Source: Oreochromis niloticus (Eukaryota; Chordata; Actinopteri; Cichliformes; Cichlidae). Taken from it: 64,000 nt of DNA. The DNA lies in the NCBI RefSeq assembly GCF_001858045.2, contig NC_031986.2, positions 22,154,867 through 22,218,866 of the forward strand. The letters run 5' to 3'. Below, piece after piece: positions 1 to 10,282 of the stretch (the first letter of the stretch is position 1; the number at the start of each line of letters is the position of its first letter). The position numbers and the translations under genes are program-made. The notes under the pieces are model-generated. The model made no database searches and was not told the DNA's origin. It was given only the letters and a program-made list of their open reading frames with translations.

Positions 1-86
1 GCAAAACCACAGAAAATTATTTCCCATATGGCCTGCACAAGCACAAGACTACTCCACTTGCATCTCAAACCAGGATCCTGTTCTAC

Positions 87-233
87 CTGCATGAGGAAGT
101 AGTAGATGCCAGCCAGGCCGTGGGCGGCCCCCACATACTGCTCCTGGTACCACTCGTACATCAGGGGGCTCTGGTTCTGGACCCGGAACTTCCTACTGAG
201 GTGCTCACCCGATTCCAGCACAGCCTGGGTGAT
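87..233 (-). CDS. lancl1: lancl1 coding exon 5 (last in window)
   Basis: 147 bases in phase 0 at both ends, encoding residues 189-237. It contains SPLMYEWYQ and YVGAAHGLAGIYYFLMQ, a hallmark LANCL block with GLAG at 227-230. The acceptor CAG is at 236-234 and the donor GT at 86-85. Bases 1-84 are the start of the following intron. Confidence 0.95.
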
Positions 234-3200
234 CTGAGGAAGGAAACAAAAATATAAATTAGTGGAGATAAGTGAGAGAAAATGGTTTGAACCTAGAGGT
301 TTCTATGGCAACTGTCGCTCTCACAAAGAAAATACAACAAAATAAAAAACTTTGGACTGAGCGCACTCTGTTTCTGACTCACCTGTTGGATGTATCCATC
401 TGGAATCCTGTCTTTTCCAAGCTGCTGGTTGATGAAGACCAGTGAGTAGAGGTAGCCCACCCGCCCATACAGCAGCTCGTCTGGCAGCCCGCCCGAACCC
501 TTCACCACCGTCTGGTAATACTGCATCAGCCTGGTGGAGAAGCACAGGAAGTTTGTGACAGATTTTTTGCACCACTGAACCACATCTTAAAATAGACCTT
601 CTATTTATGACGACCTATAAGCGCGTACAATTAATTATATCATAAATGCGATTCCAGCTCCGGCAGTTAAATGAACCAGATCCGGACCATTAAGCTGGAA
701 ATTAAACTGGTCCAATCGACTCCATTCGAGTGCATTTGATTCATGCTGCAGATACTTAATAAAGCTGTAATAGCCTCAATAATACTAAGTGCAGTTGTAT
801 TGAAGAAAACATGCTGGCACGCAACAAAATGATGTAGGCTATACAAACTGTATATTGTAATGGCTACTGGGGTGGGGGTGGGGGGGCTGGATCCAGTTTT
901 CCCATCAGTTTAGGTCTAAATTATTAACAGGGACAAAATGTCTGTTTTTGCTGCTCACAGGCTCAGACTGGTGTTCTACGTGTTTCACAACATCATGGAG
1001 GAGATCCCCACAGAGGCAGACGTGCCTCTAACCTGTAACAGAAGACTCTCAAGGAGAAGTCTTTCACAGGTGAGGTATTGCAGGAAAACAATGCTGCAAA
1101 TGTGAGTGTTTGAGAGTGTTTCAGTAACAGTGAAGCGACGTTACACAGCAACTCCATAAAATAAAAAGCCTTTTTCAGGCCAGGAAAACTATGGCATGCC
1201 AAACAGGAGAAGAAATCTGGCATCAAAACACATTTTCCTAAAGAGAAACCTTCCAAGAAAGGAGAAAACTGCTGCAGTGGTGGTTACGTAGTACACTTTA
1301 ATGTACACCTAAATTCATTACTTATACCGACTTATATGAGACAGACCTGTTGACGCACTCGTCGCTCTCCTGCACTCTCTGAAGGCGATAGTAGACGACA
1401 GCAGCCACGGCCAGCGGGCCCGCATCCCCACACAGGAAGGTGACGTCATGGCGCCGGGTCAGGCACTTGAGGCTCTGGGTGACATGCTCGAGTGCTTTCT
1501 GAAGGAACGAGGGCTCCCTGAACACATCGTGGAGGTGCAGATAGAGCAGGGCGATGCCTGTTAAGACACAGTTGAAAGTTTGGAAAGCGCCCCAGAAATG
1601 GTTCTCAATTGTATCTTGCAATTAGACGCCAATAGATTTCAGTCAACTGAGTTCTGTTTTCTTAGCCCTCCCATTTCAATTGCATATTCCTAGCTACCAT
1701 CGCTGCTATAGGACAAACAACTCTGCCTGCCATTTATTTGTACTGTTTACCTCAGCTGTCAATGCTGGGCAAGACGAAGAAGAAGTGTCCACCTTTATTT
1801 ACTCTGAAAGAGGCTGAAAAACTCTAATATGAGTCGATGAGTCATTTAAATCCCCGTCTGTCTGATGACAGTGATACTGACGTGAGTTGTTGAGGATATC
1901 CTGAATTTTTCCAAGCACTGCTGTTTTTGCTGCTGTTAGCCTCTGTTAGCTGCTGTTGGCAAGCCTTACCGAAATGTTCTTTGAAGCAGCTCTAACATTG
2001 TTGAACTTGGACACTTAAACAAATAAACTCTTATAAAAATACTGCTGAATGCATTCTAACTGTTTATTGAAAGCAAAGTGGGATTTTTAGGTAACTCAAG
2101 CCTAACATTAGCTGGCTTAATGTTCACTTAGCAAGAAGGTCCAGGGTTTGGATCCACCATCTGGCCGGGGACTTTCTGTGTGGAGTTTGGATGTTCTCCC
2201 TGTGTCTGCGTGGTCAAAAGACAAGACTGCCCACAGTCCAAAGACATGCTGTTAGTGGAGTTAAGTTAGTGGAGGTTAAAGGTTATGCTAAATTGGCCCT
2301 AGATGTGAATGGTTGTCTGTCTTTGTGTTAGCCCTGCAACAGACACCCTATGGCAGCTGGGACGAACTCTAGCTTTCCTTTCACTCTTAATGAGACACGC
2401 AGAAGAAAATGAATGGATGCATGTTAGCTTCTAACCAGCTGTTGTTGTTATTCTTGTTTAGCTGGCTCTTGTCAGCTATCCAGAGATGGGAGGGTTGCAC
2501 GTCTAAGCTGCTGACTATAATTCACCTGTAAGAGCCCTGACTTTCATTTCATCCAAATGTGCCGTCCCTTTCCTTTGTGTTTTTACTTCTTTTACTTACA
2601 TATCTTGAGTCTGCAGGTGCAGACAAATTAAAATTTGCCCCCTTGGCGCTCAAACACCTAAGGCATACTACCCATGCGGCCGGTCTCCAGCCACATACAT
2701 AAAACATAAGTGGACAGAACGTCTCGGCCCATCTTGGTCACTGTATTTAAGATGGGGGTCAACATGGCAATCGCTCTTATGTATTATTAATGGATTAATT
2801 AAGTTTAGGAGAAGGTATCAGTTTGTTGGAAGACATAATTACACACTAATTCATGTTCATTAGTAGTCCACATAGAAAAAGAGAAGGTCTCATTGAAGTA
2901 AAGCTGCATACCAGGTAAACGACAGAACAGTCTCACAGCATGTGCACAGTTGTGTGCACTTCCCTGCTACCTTTCTTATTTATCCCAGCTGTGTAATGCT
3001 ATCATCACCTGTCCAGCCTGTGTAAGCAGTGCAGTCTCTGGGATCAGCAGACCTAAGCCCATTCTCCATGACACCTAACAGCTCGCTGATCTTGCTGCTC
3101 AGCCGCTGGGCAAACTCTGGTGTGAGCTAAGGGTTTAAAAAAAACAAAACAAAGACTGTAAATATCATGGTGGACATGAAAGACATGCTCACACACTTTT

Positions 3201-3299
3201 TTAATGCATTACCTTTCCCTGAAAGTCAAAAAACGCCTGTGTGGATGCGGGGCTCCCATCATAGTCGGGGTAGGGATTCTTCAAGGCTCTTGTGTCCAT
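87..3299 (-). CDS. lancl1: LanC-like protein 1 (glutathione-binding), 5' part of gene
   Basis: Five coding exons on the minus strand join in frame (3299-3213, 3126-3009, 1557-1347, 530-383, 233-87) and encode residues 1-237. All introns are GT-AG. Human LANCL1 is about 399 residues, so roughly the last 160 lie left of position 1. LANCL proteins bind glutathione and add it to dehydroamino acids in damaged proteins, in the cytosol. Four of the seven GxxG helix-turn motifs of the LanC barrel are visible: GWTG (66-69), GDAG (112-115), GRVG (161-164) and GLAG (227-230). The Cys-Cys-His zinc site is expected in the missing half. The short N-terminus with NPYPDYD fits LANCL1, not LANCL2, which carries a longer acylated N-terminal extension. 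Start: ATG at 3299-3297 has A at -3 and G at +4, and no other ATG lies in the 70 bases upstream. The identification is from remembered family sequence. Confidence 0.96.
383..530 (-). CDS. lancl1: lancl1 coding exon 4
   Basis: 148 bases, phase 2 to phase 0, encoding the end of Arg139 to Gln188: RLMQYYQTVV, then DELLYGRVGYLYSLVF with GRVG at 161-164, then GYIQQ. The acceptor CAG is at 533-531 and the donor GT at 382-381. The preceding intron (531-1346) holds an odd plus-strand exon-like stretch, listed separately. Confidence 0.95.
961..1069 (+). other. Exon-like open segment inside a lancl1 intron, opposite strand
   Basis: A pyrimidine-containing acceptor (GCTCACAG, ending at 960) and a consensus-like donor (CACAG then GTGAGG, from 1070) bracket 109 bases. 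One frame, entered after the first base, is open for 36 codons and begins LRLVFYVFHNIMEEIP. The other two frames have stops. I do not recognise the peptide. It could be a captured exon fragment of another gene, an antisense exon, or coincidence. No neighbouring plus-strand exon was found, so expression is unsupported. Confidence 0.3.
1347..1557 (-). CDS. lancl1: lancl1 coding exon 3
   Basis: 211 bases, phase 1 to phase 2. It encodes the rest of Gly69 through Asn138 and two bases of Arg139. It contains IALLYLHLHDVF and the strongly conserved FLCGDAGPLAVAAVV block (GDAG at 112-115). The acceptor is CAG at 1560-1558 and the donor GT at 1346-1345. The intron upstream of it (1558-3008) is about 1.45 kb and carries a dispersed repeat. 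Confidence 0.95.
2125..2420 (-). repeat. High-copy fish dispersed repeat, degraded, in a lancl1 intron
   Basis: It contains recognisable words of a very common fish repeat in reverse orientation: a TGTGGAGTTTG and GTTCTCCC stretch near 2180-2200, ACAGTCCAAAGACATGC near 2233-2249, an AAATTGGCCCTAGATGTGAATG stretch near 2290, and a GAATGGATGC end. The same family occurs on the plus strand at 30900-30975 and 45150-45335. I recognise it as highly repetitive but cannot name its class with certainty. Confidence 0.7.
3009..3126 (-). CDS. lancl1: lancl1 coding exon 2
   Basis: 118 bases, entering in phase 0 and leaving in phase 1. It encodes residues 30-68 plus the first base of Gly69: LTPEFAQRL, an amphipathic helix, SADPRDCTAYTGWTG. 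The acceptor is TTAG at 3130-3127 and the donor GT at 3008-3007. The short 86-base intron to exon 1 is typical of compact fish genes. The first GxxG motif (GWTG) is completed across the next splice junction. Confidence 0.95.
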
Positions 3300-3369
3300 T
3301 TTCAGAGCCTTGTTACTGCTGCTGCGCTGGTTTTTTTTAGTTTTTTTTTTATCTGGGTCAGAAAATAAT
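3213..3369 (-). CDS. lancl1: lancl1 first coding exon with 5' UTR (coding 3213-3299)
   Basis: The acceptor is a pyrimidine run ending in TGCAG just upstream (3372-3370 on the minus strand). About 70 bases of 5' UTR follow, with two A homopolymers and a GCA repeat, then ATG at 3299. Coding residues 1-29 run from MDTRALKNPYPDYDG to FQGK. The donor is GT at 3212-3211 and the exon ends in phase 0. The upstream UTR boundary is inferred from the acceptor only. Confidence 0.85.
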
Positions 3370-3702
3370 CTGCAGGGAAAAGAGGCAATATAAAAGCCGC
3401 AAGAAGCACAGACGAAGACCGTGTAATAGAAGCAAGACTATAAATAGCAAACTATCGATCCTGTAACATAGAATATAAAACAACAAGGCGCATCGAGCCT
3501 GCTGGGCAGAGCTCCACACCCCCACACACCAACTCATGACAGCTAAGCTCAACTACGCTGCTTCTGACTACGCAGCTGAAGCTAGCTGCTAACATTAGCC
3601 ACTAGCTCCATGGTTATGTTGTTATAAAGTAATGAACGACTTTATAACTTAAAATTATGCAATATCTATGACAGGGTGAGAAAATAAGATAGAAATTTGT
3701 AC

Positions 3703-3775
3703 CTTGGTACCTTTGCTAGCGCTGCACTGTTGGTGTTTACTCTTCTTTGTCTTCACTTTTAGCTGATGGTACATT
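3703..3775 (-). promoter_or_regulatory. lancl1: Putative lancl1 promoter and non-coding first exon
   Basis: The first coding exon has a splice acceptor upstream of its ATG, so a non-coding exon should lie further up. Minus-strand GT donors occur at 3702-3701 and 3710-3709, following AAG-ending stretches. The flanking DNA is locally CpG-richer (CGCTAGC, GCGGCGGG, GCGCCGTGGCG between 3710 and 3870) than its surroundings, as expected for a housekeeping promoter without a TATA box. Exact exon ends and start site are not determinable here. Confidence 0.35.
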
Positions 3776-3839
3776 CGCACTGCTTTGCTCACTACTGACA
3801 CCTCCTGCGGCGGGAGTGGTACTGCAGCTCAGAAACTCA

Positions 3840-4090
3840 GGGACGTCAAACTCATTTTGCGCCGTGGCGTGGGCCACCTACACAGCACAGTTTGATCTGA
3901 AGTGTGCCAGAAACTCCCCTTTCTGTCAGTGTACATGAGCTTAAGTACACATCTAATCCCGGAGATATCTTAATATACAAAAAAGAAGTGCAGTTTCAAC
4001 TCAGTTTCTTAGTTTTTCAACTGATAAAGCTGATCTACTCTATCAGCATGACTCTTTGGGCTTAAATTGTAAGAAATAAATGTGTAAAAT
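3840..4090 (+). repeat. Old hAT-like non-autonomous repeat next to the lancl1 promoter
   Basis: It starts with GTCAAACTCATTTTGCGCCG and a GGGCCACCTACA word, then a TTTGATCTGAAGTG stretch, and later TCTTAATATACAAAAAAG with GTGCAGTTTCAAC. This order of words matches a fish repeat family with a 'GTCAAACTC...GGGCCAC' hAT-type end. It is eroded and truncated. No target duplication is visible. It overlaps the upstream flank of lancl1, about 60-300 bases from the presumed start. Confidence 0.5.
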
Positions 4091-5480
4091 TACAAAAAAA
4101 AGAAGAAGAAGAAAACCTCTGGTTGCTCATTGCCTAGACTGTCCTGTAAATATAAAACAAAGATTTTTGTTGATTCATAGAAAATGTCCTACTTTTTAAA
4201 CAGTTTCTTTAATAAAAAGTGCTTAGATGCAGATAAAAGCAGCGTGTGAATGTCTGTGTGATTAGTTAAATGACACATGTAGTAAGAAAGCAGAAAATCC
4301 CAGTCCATTTAACATTTACCATGTACAAAAACATCCTGGAGGAGCTGGACTACCAACACTAACAAGGACTCTAGCAATAAGCAGAACTAGAAAAAGATGA
4401 ATCAGGAGGAATAAGGAGAGAGCAATGGTCTGTGGCCACTGCCTGTAACACCATTACCCTTCTGGGGGTTGTGTTGTTGCCTGTCCAGTGCAGCTGCTGT
4501 CACATTCATTTGCACCAAAGCTGCTGAAATGGGTTCACAACACTGTGCACTTCCTAACTGGACACACTGAGATCCCTGGAGTTCTTGTGCAGTTTGAATG
4601 TACCATAATCTTAGGAGGATCTAACATGCCATGGTGCGTTTATTACAGGAAAATGATACAGTGAGTTGTGCAGGCCTACTTCCACTCCTCACTTTTAGTT
4701 TTAATTACCTCTGTTAAGCTGTGTCCCAGCGCCATTAGATACAGTTTAACTTCACCATGAATTAAGTGGTGATTTATGGCCTGATAAACATCAGTGTTTC
4801 CGCAGTCAGAAAACTGCACCAAAAGCCTTATTCAGGAGTTTAGAGTGACTGTCACACAGGTGTCTAATCCCAGGCATTTCAGCCCATCAGCAGATCTTTA
4901 CAGTAATTGCTCAGTCACAGTCGCCTACGTCAGTGAACCCGCCTCAGCTAATCTTGTCACCTTTTTTGTAATTTTATGATAAAAGTGCCACACCGGTGAG
5001 TCTAATGACTTCCAATATAAATAGAAAGGCCTAAATGCACGGGCACGAGGTGGAGCGCAGTTCACACAAACTGCTACCATGGAAACATCATGTGCCACCA
5101 ATCTGCTCTTGACCTTCTGCAGAGCCCAAACCACATGGTATTATTCCTGTGGATGGTGATGATAATTACTGTAGTCACAGGGAAGTGATATTGATTGGCG
5201 TTCTGCTGAGCTTCCTAGCATATTCTAACTTATTGCAGAGATAGAAGTCGCCCCCAGATCTGCAGTCTTCTTTTTGTGAGAAGAGGACATTGTTATGGCA
5301 CGGCAATATTAGAGATTGCAATGGGATGCATCCTCTGAAGGGCTTTGATCGTTCTCGGGTTTAAGACTTTAAAATACATCAAAACTGAATCCTAATTAAA
5401 CTATAAACCAGCTATGCTAGTCTTACTTCAATAGGTTCCCGCAAGAGTACAGGCGAATGTTCGTACCAACAGTCCTTTGT
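4091..5480. other. Non-coding stretch, no feature seen
   Basis: Opens with a short (AAG)n run near 4096-4113. The rest is complex single-copy-looking sequence with no splice-bounded open frame or recognised repeat. Open frames here are 60-70 codons and are not supported. Confidence 0.5.
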
Positions 5481-6080
5481 GACTAACTTTTCAGCCTATT
5501 TAATGTTTTTTGATTATGATGCAAATGCTTTCAAGATAACATCAAAGTTTCACAAGCCTTGAATTGCAGAGTTTTTAGCACTCATCTTAACTTGATGTAA
5601 CATTTTTTTTCCCGAGTCGCTTATGAGCGGGATTGTTTGTTGTCCTTCCCCGCCCCCCATCTTGATGACTTGTGTGACCTTGTCTTTGAAAAGTGCAAAT
5701 GAAGCTGACGATTAGATTAGCCGGAGCGCCCGATTTGCTTCAGTCATCACTGTCATTCTTTTGTTTTTCTGTTTACTGCTCTGCTTTTTATGTCTGTGTA
5801 TGCTCCATTATTTCCTTTCAGTTAGAGAAACTTGGCTCTCCCAGTAATTTCCATATCAATTGACCGGGCTGCAGGTGAAGGCTACTCATGCAGTACAAAG
5901 TACAGAGCCTTTGCCCATATACCTCGGGACTGTTTTACCTTGCCTTCGGGGACAAGGAATGGAAATGAGGTTCCGAAATGCGACAAGATTCAGAAGGAGA
6001 CCTTGGGGCTTGATTAGAGCTTCGCGATGAAAGACACATTATTGAACCGAGTCTCCCTCCCACTGTGCTGCCAGGAGAAA
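5480..6080. other. Candidate regulatory block (complex, repeat-free)
   Basis: A dense run of high-complexity sequence without simple repeats, mixing AT-rich segments with CpG-containing ones such as GATTAGCCGGAGCGCC near 5712. It contains a splice-like 53-base segment (5822-5874), but all three frames have stops, so it is not a coding exon. Texture resembles conserved non-coding DNA, but conservation was not tested. Confidence 0.3.
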
Positions 6081-7119
6081 TAGCTTCATGGAGGAAAACA
6101 TTAAATAGATGTGAGATTGATCATTTGTTTGGGTTTCTAGGCCAGAATAACATTCAAGCTGAGACCAAATCAGGCACTTAAACCTAATTTTACTGTATCA
6201 TAATGCTAACATTATTGCTGTGAGCAAGATTTTTCAAGGATAAAGATGATGGAACTTTATATTAGCTCTCATTGGCGGAAAATGTCATTTAAAAAAAAGA
6301 ACAAAACCAGCAATACGTTGATTATTGTGTGTTTGTATGTGTAGTCAAAGCTGTTATCTCCTTTTCAAAGACTTCAGTGTTCAGCTTCTAATAAAAAAGT
6401 TTGTATGGCAGCACGCAAGCAACACTTTTATTGCCAACATCAGCTTTGTAGGATGCTCACGGTGATTTTGATCCCTGTAAACAGATAGCTGTATATGAGT
6501 AATGCAGCGTCTTTAGCTAAGGGACAGGATTTTTAGTAGCAGAAGCTGTTTTTTTCTGCTTGTAGGCTGAGGCTTGTTTGAGCAGGATTTGGCTTCATGC
6601 AGGTAAACAGACTATGCTTTTTATTAGCTTTAATCCGAAACATCCTTAATCCTAAACATTTAGCAGAAGGAACAGGAAGTTTGGGCATTCTTCTTAGATT
6701 CCTATATTGGCTAGTTGGTGCATTAAGTACTTATTTACCAAATAAGTGAATTAGCATGCTAACTTTAGCTAAATTAGCATAAAGTAGAGAGAAGCTAAAT
6801 GAGGAGCAAATAACAAACTGCTGTTTTATATAAAATAGAGGGAACCTCTTTACAACAAATAACCGTTTTCATAAATAGAGAATACTGTAAATGTTGGTAA
6901 AACTTTAGCAGCAAATGTAGTAGTTTACATGATCACCTAACAAGTGAAATGTCCCTGGTTTGATCATAGGAGGAGAGACAAATCCGCCTAATCAAACATG
7001 TGGAGCTACCTGGTGTGGTGACCCCATGTGAATAAGAGAGCCTCTGAAAATAGCTTTCAGTTTAGTCAGTTAACTCTTCTGAGCAAAGTCATGTTAAGCG
7101 GAGTCTCGCTGCTGCAGGG
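6081..7119. other. Non-coding stretch, no feature seen
   Basis: AT-rich unique-looking DNA. Around 6700-6800 there is a cluster of TTAGCAT/GCTAAAT words but no clean tandem period. No gene signal. Confidence 0.5.
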
Positions 7120-7490
7120 CCACAGTTTTACTGCAAAATGACACTGACACTCAGGAACCTTGCTTTAGTACAGGAATATAACCAGAATACAACTTGAGTC
7201 AAGTTCCCTGTTGCAAGGAGACACAGTCTGCACTCTAATTCATACCAAAGGTTTTCTCTTGGGTTGAGTGCATTCATGTTGGAACTGGACTTGTTGCACA
7301 GGTGGCATCCTTTCATGGACCACGCTGGAATTCACTGAGGCCTTGAGAGCGACCCATTCTTTCATAAATGTTTGCAGAAGCAGTCTGCATGCCGAGGTGC
7401 TTTTATACACCTGTGGCCATGGAAGTGATTGAAACACCTGAAATCAATGACTTGGATGAGTGACTGAATACTTTTGGCAGTGTAGTGCAT
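7120..7490 (-). mobile_element. Internally deleted Tc1-like transposon relic
   Basis: On the minus strand the region reads an N-terminal transposase word (GCHLCNKSS) fused directly to a C-terminal catalytic-region word (NPRENLWYELECRL, matching the usual NPIEHLWDELERRL). The whole middle of the transposase is absent. The fusion is visible at about 7270-7292, where the C-terminal sequence meets the N-terminal sequence. The right end carries ACTTTTGGCAGTGTAGTG, a terminal repeat-like word at 7470-7488. A plus-strand N-terminal piece of the same family is at 50131-50302. Non-functional. Confidence 0.85.
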
Positions 7491-8675
7491 TTAATGTTTG
7501 TGCTTTACATATACTTGACAAGACAAGCAGTATACACTTATTGCTATTTGTCTAGGACGTGGAGGCAAAACACTTTTAAATAGTGTGTTTTTTATCTAGT
7601 ATATCTATTTTACTGAGACATACTAGAAGTAATACCTTAGCTCTTTGTTCACAGCTGCTGAATACAATCCAAGTGACCTCGGCACAACGTGACAACCCGA
7701 CAAACTGAACTTTGGATAATTTCTGATTGATTTACCCGGCCACCCATCACCTCCCTCTCTCACTGCCTATCTCGGTTTCCCGCCACTCCTTTATATTCAC
7801 GTGGACAGCCAGCCTGCTGCTACAGTGAGTGAACGCTGCCAGAGGAGAGTCTCTGCAGACTCCAAACTGTGATGCACAAAGTCAACCACTTGACCCCCGG
7901 CTGTAGCCTGCAGCGTATTCCTCTACTCGCTCTCCAAAAGAGAGTAAAAAAACAAAGATCTTCAGAGACACAAAGGGGCGCTTCCTGTTCTCTGTTGTCC
8001 AGCACTGCGGCTAGAGGCTGTGGGTGAATTAAATTCTACTATACACAATCGCTGTCATGCCAGGGGGTGTATTGTGTTAATGTAGAGATGCACAAAGCTT
8101 GCTTTAGACATTTATTTTGCCTTTTATGAGCAGGTTTGGTCACAGTATCAAACACAGCTTTGTGATTATAGGACACTAGCAAAACTGGATCGTCTTTCCA
8201 CTCAGTATGTTGGAAAACATCTTTTTATGACAAGCCTGGCGGTGATATCTGCTGCACTCGGTCCTTTCAGTGAGCCCGCCTTTGTGATAAATCTTTTTTT
8301 GACCCGCAATTTCACCTCCTCTCGATCATAGGTTTGGATACAGCTCCCACAAAGGGGCTGATACGGCAGCTGAGAGTATTTCCTTTCACCACCTTCCATT
8401 CGCACCTTCCCCATGCAGCAGGAGTTATTTAACCATAGCAAAAGACATGACTAAAACCCTCAATTTGAGGAGTGGTACAAACAGAGCAGGGAAAGCTAGT
8501 AGTCCTCCTTTCTCCCTTTTTCCCTCTCTAAGTGGTTGGGATCCATTTCGATCCCGGAGAATGGCCTGACAGCTGAGATAAAGAACATTCTGGTCTCTGA
8601 CATGCTGCCATGGCCCCATCTGTGGCGGCGCTAAAAATACACGCAGTCTGGTGTCGCCATACCAGTCAACTGTCT
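7491..8675. other. Non-coding stretch, no feature seen
   Basis: Mostly unique-looking sequence. Short open frames on the minus strand here have no splice support or recognisable domain. Confidence 0.5.
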
Positions 8676-8869
8676 AGGAGAGGGAGGGAGGTAAAGGGGG
8701 GAGGAAAGAACTGAGAGAAAGAGAGGTGCAGACAGATACAAGTCGAATCATTTGAGACGGAGCAGAGGGAAAAGAGGAACGACTGAAACGAGCGAGAGAA
8801 AGATAGAGAGGATGAATGAAAGCAATAGAGAAGAAATAGATAAGGGAGCACAAAGGGGAGCGGGGAGGG
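8676..8869. repeat. Purine-rich tract
   Basis: About 195 bases in which the plus strand is overwhelmingly A and G (GGGAGGGAGG, AAAGGGGGG, GAGAGAAAGATAGAG and similar), interrupted by a few pyrimidines near 8728-8755. It looks like a decayed (GA)n/(GGGA)n array. Minus-strand open frames rich in Ser, Leu, Phe and Pro here are artefacts of this composition. Confidence 0.8.
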
Positions 8870-9300
8870 TGCTGTGTGCTCACTGTAATATTGCTATCTC
8901 AGGAAAGAGACATGAGCAGTGTACACGAGTTATACCACAGTGCTAAACCTCCTGGGCTCATCCAGTACATGACAAGCAAACACAGAGTGGCGAACAGGCA
9001 GATATGAATCTCTGTGGATTTGATCCCATTTGAAGAAATATGTAATATAGAACGACTGTGCAGGTTGCAGAGGACCGAGGCACAAGACATAATTAGATAA
9101 ATTGTGAATGTGTGTGCAGAAATATATGGTCAAGATATGTCTTTGACCAAGATTTATCATCATAAACTTGATCTAAATGACAGATGTAGCCACTGTGATG
9201 TCACTCACTGGTTTCTGGATTGCTCATTTTGAAGCTTCGGTGTCAACTTTTTTGTCTTTTGGTGTAACAAGTCACTGCATCTGGGCAACTGGCATTCTTG

Positions 9301-10282
9301 GTTAGGCCCCACACAAGTCTAGAGAGCAATTGGAGACTGATTGGCAACCAAAGGTCGAATCGACCAGTTGATGAGTGGTTGCTTGCAGTCGCTAGGAGAA
9401 TTTGGTAAAAACTATGCTATCAACTAAAGGAAACACGAGGAGAGTTTTTGTGCAGCATGGTCTTAAAAAAAACAGAGTAGCTGTATTTTATTTATACAAG
9501 GACGACGCATATTACCATTGCTACATTCAAGCAAAAGGCAGCCGATGTAATGTACACAGGATTTTCAGATTTGCAGACTCTTTGCAACTGATTTCACTCA
9601 GCAACAGCCTACAGCAGCCACTCGCCAGTTGGTTAGGGAATGAAGATTTTTCCCGGTGGACAGGGTGATGATTGCAGAACTGAATTTGAAAGCACTGCAA
9701 AGTGGAATTGATGTAAAGGAAAAGGAATGACTGCAGATCTTTCTTATTGGATGGACCCATTAACAGTTACACAAACCTAACGACCTACCTGGCAAACTCT
9801 GGTTGCTAGGTAGTGTGTGGTCCTCAACCGCTTGATGAGTGGTTCCTGGAGGTTGCTGTAAGCTGTTGCTGGGTGAAATCGGTCACAAAGAGTCTGCAAA
9901 TCTGTGACACTGAAGAATTTGCAAACACGACACAAACTGGAAACCAAGAACATTCGCCTTCAGAGTAAAAGTTGCGCCTTACCTTTGCAACCAACATGAT
10001 TTACAAGACTTCACTTCTACTTTGAAGACAACATTTCTCTAGTTCTGGCTTGTTCTGCACTTGGTAAGTTTTTGCAGACAAGTCTTCCTCTTCTACTCCA
10101 AATACTTCAAGACCCAAATGAGAGACCAAAGAAATCGCAAGGATTTCAGTGTAGCACTGTCGACATCTTTGTGACCAATTTCTTCTTGTAACAGCAAGCA
10201 ACCACTTGCCTACTGGTCAGGAAATCCCCAAAGACCAGCGAGTTACCAAATGGTCTCTAGTCCTGTTTGACTGGGGCCTAAC
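9301..10282. mobile_element. Foldback-type element with nested inverted repeats
   Basis: The ends are inverted: GTTAGGCCCC at 9301-9310 and its complement at 10273-10282, with further matching words inside (TAGAGAGCAATTGG against TAGAGACCATTTGG). A second, better-preserved inverted pair lies inside: 9566-9619 against 9851-9904, 54 bases with about 48 matches, every mismatch being a transition. So much of the 0.98-kb element can fold on itself. No transposase frame is visible, and I could not identify a target duplication. A partial relative is at 61190-61630 and a weaker one possibly at 29860-30310. Class unassigned. Confidence 0.75.

Noticed and set aside
3747..3938. Small plus-strand frame divergent from lancl1
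   Set aside because: Overlaps the promoter and a repeat fragment; no splice or homology support for a divergent gene.
5822..5874. Apparent exon with good acceptor and donor
   Set aside because: All three frames contain a stop within 53 bases.
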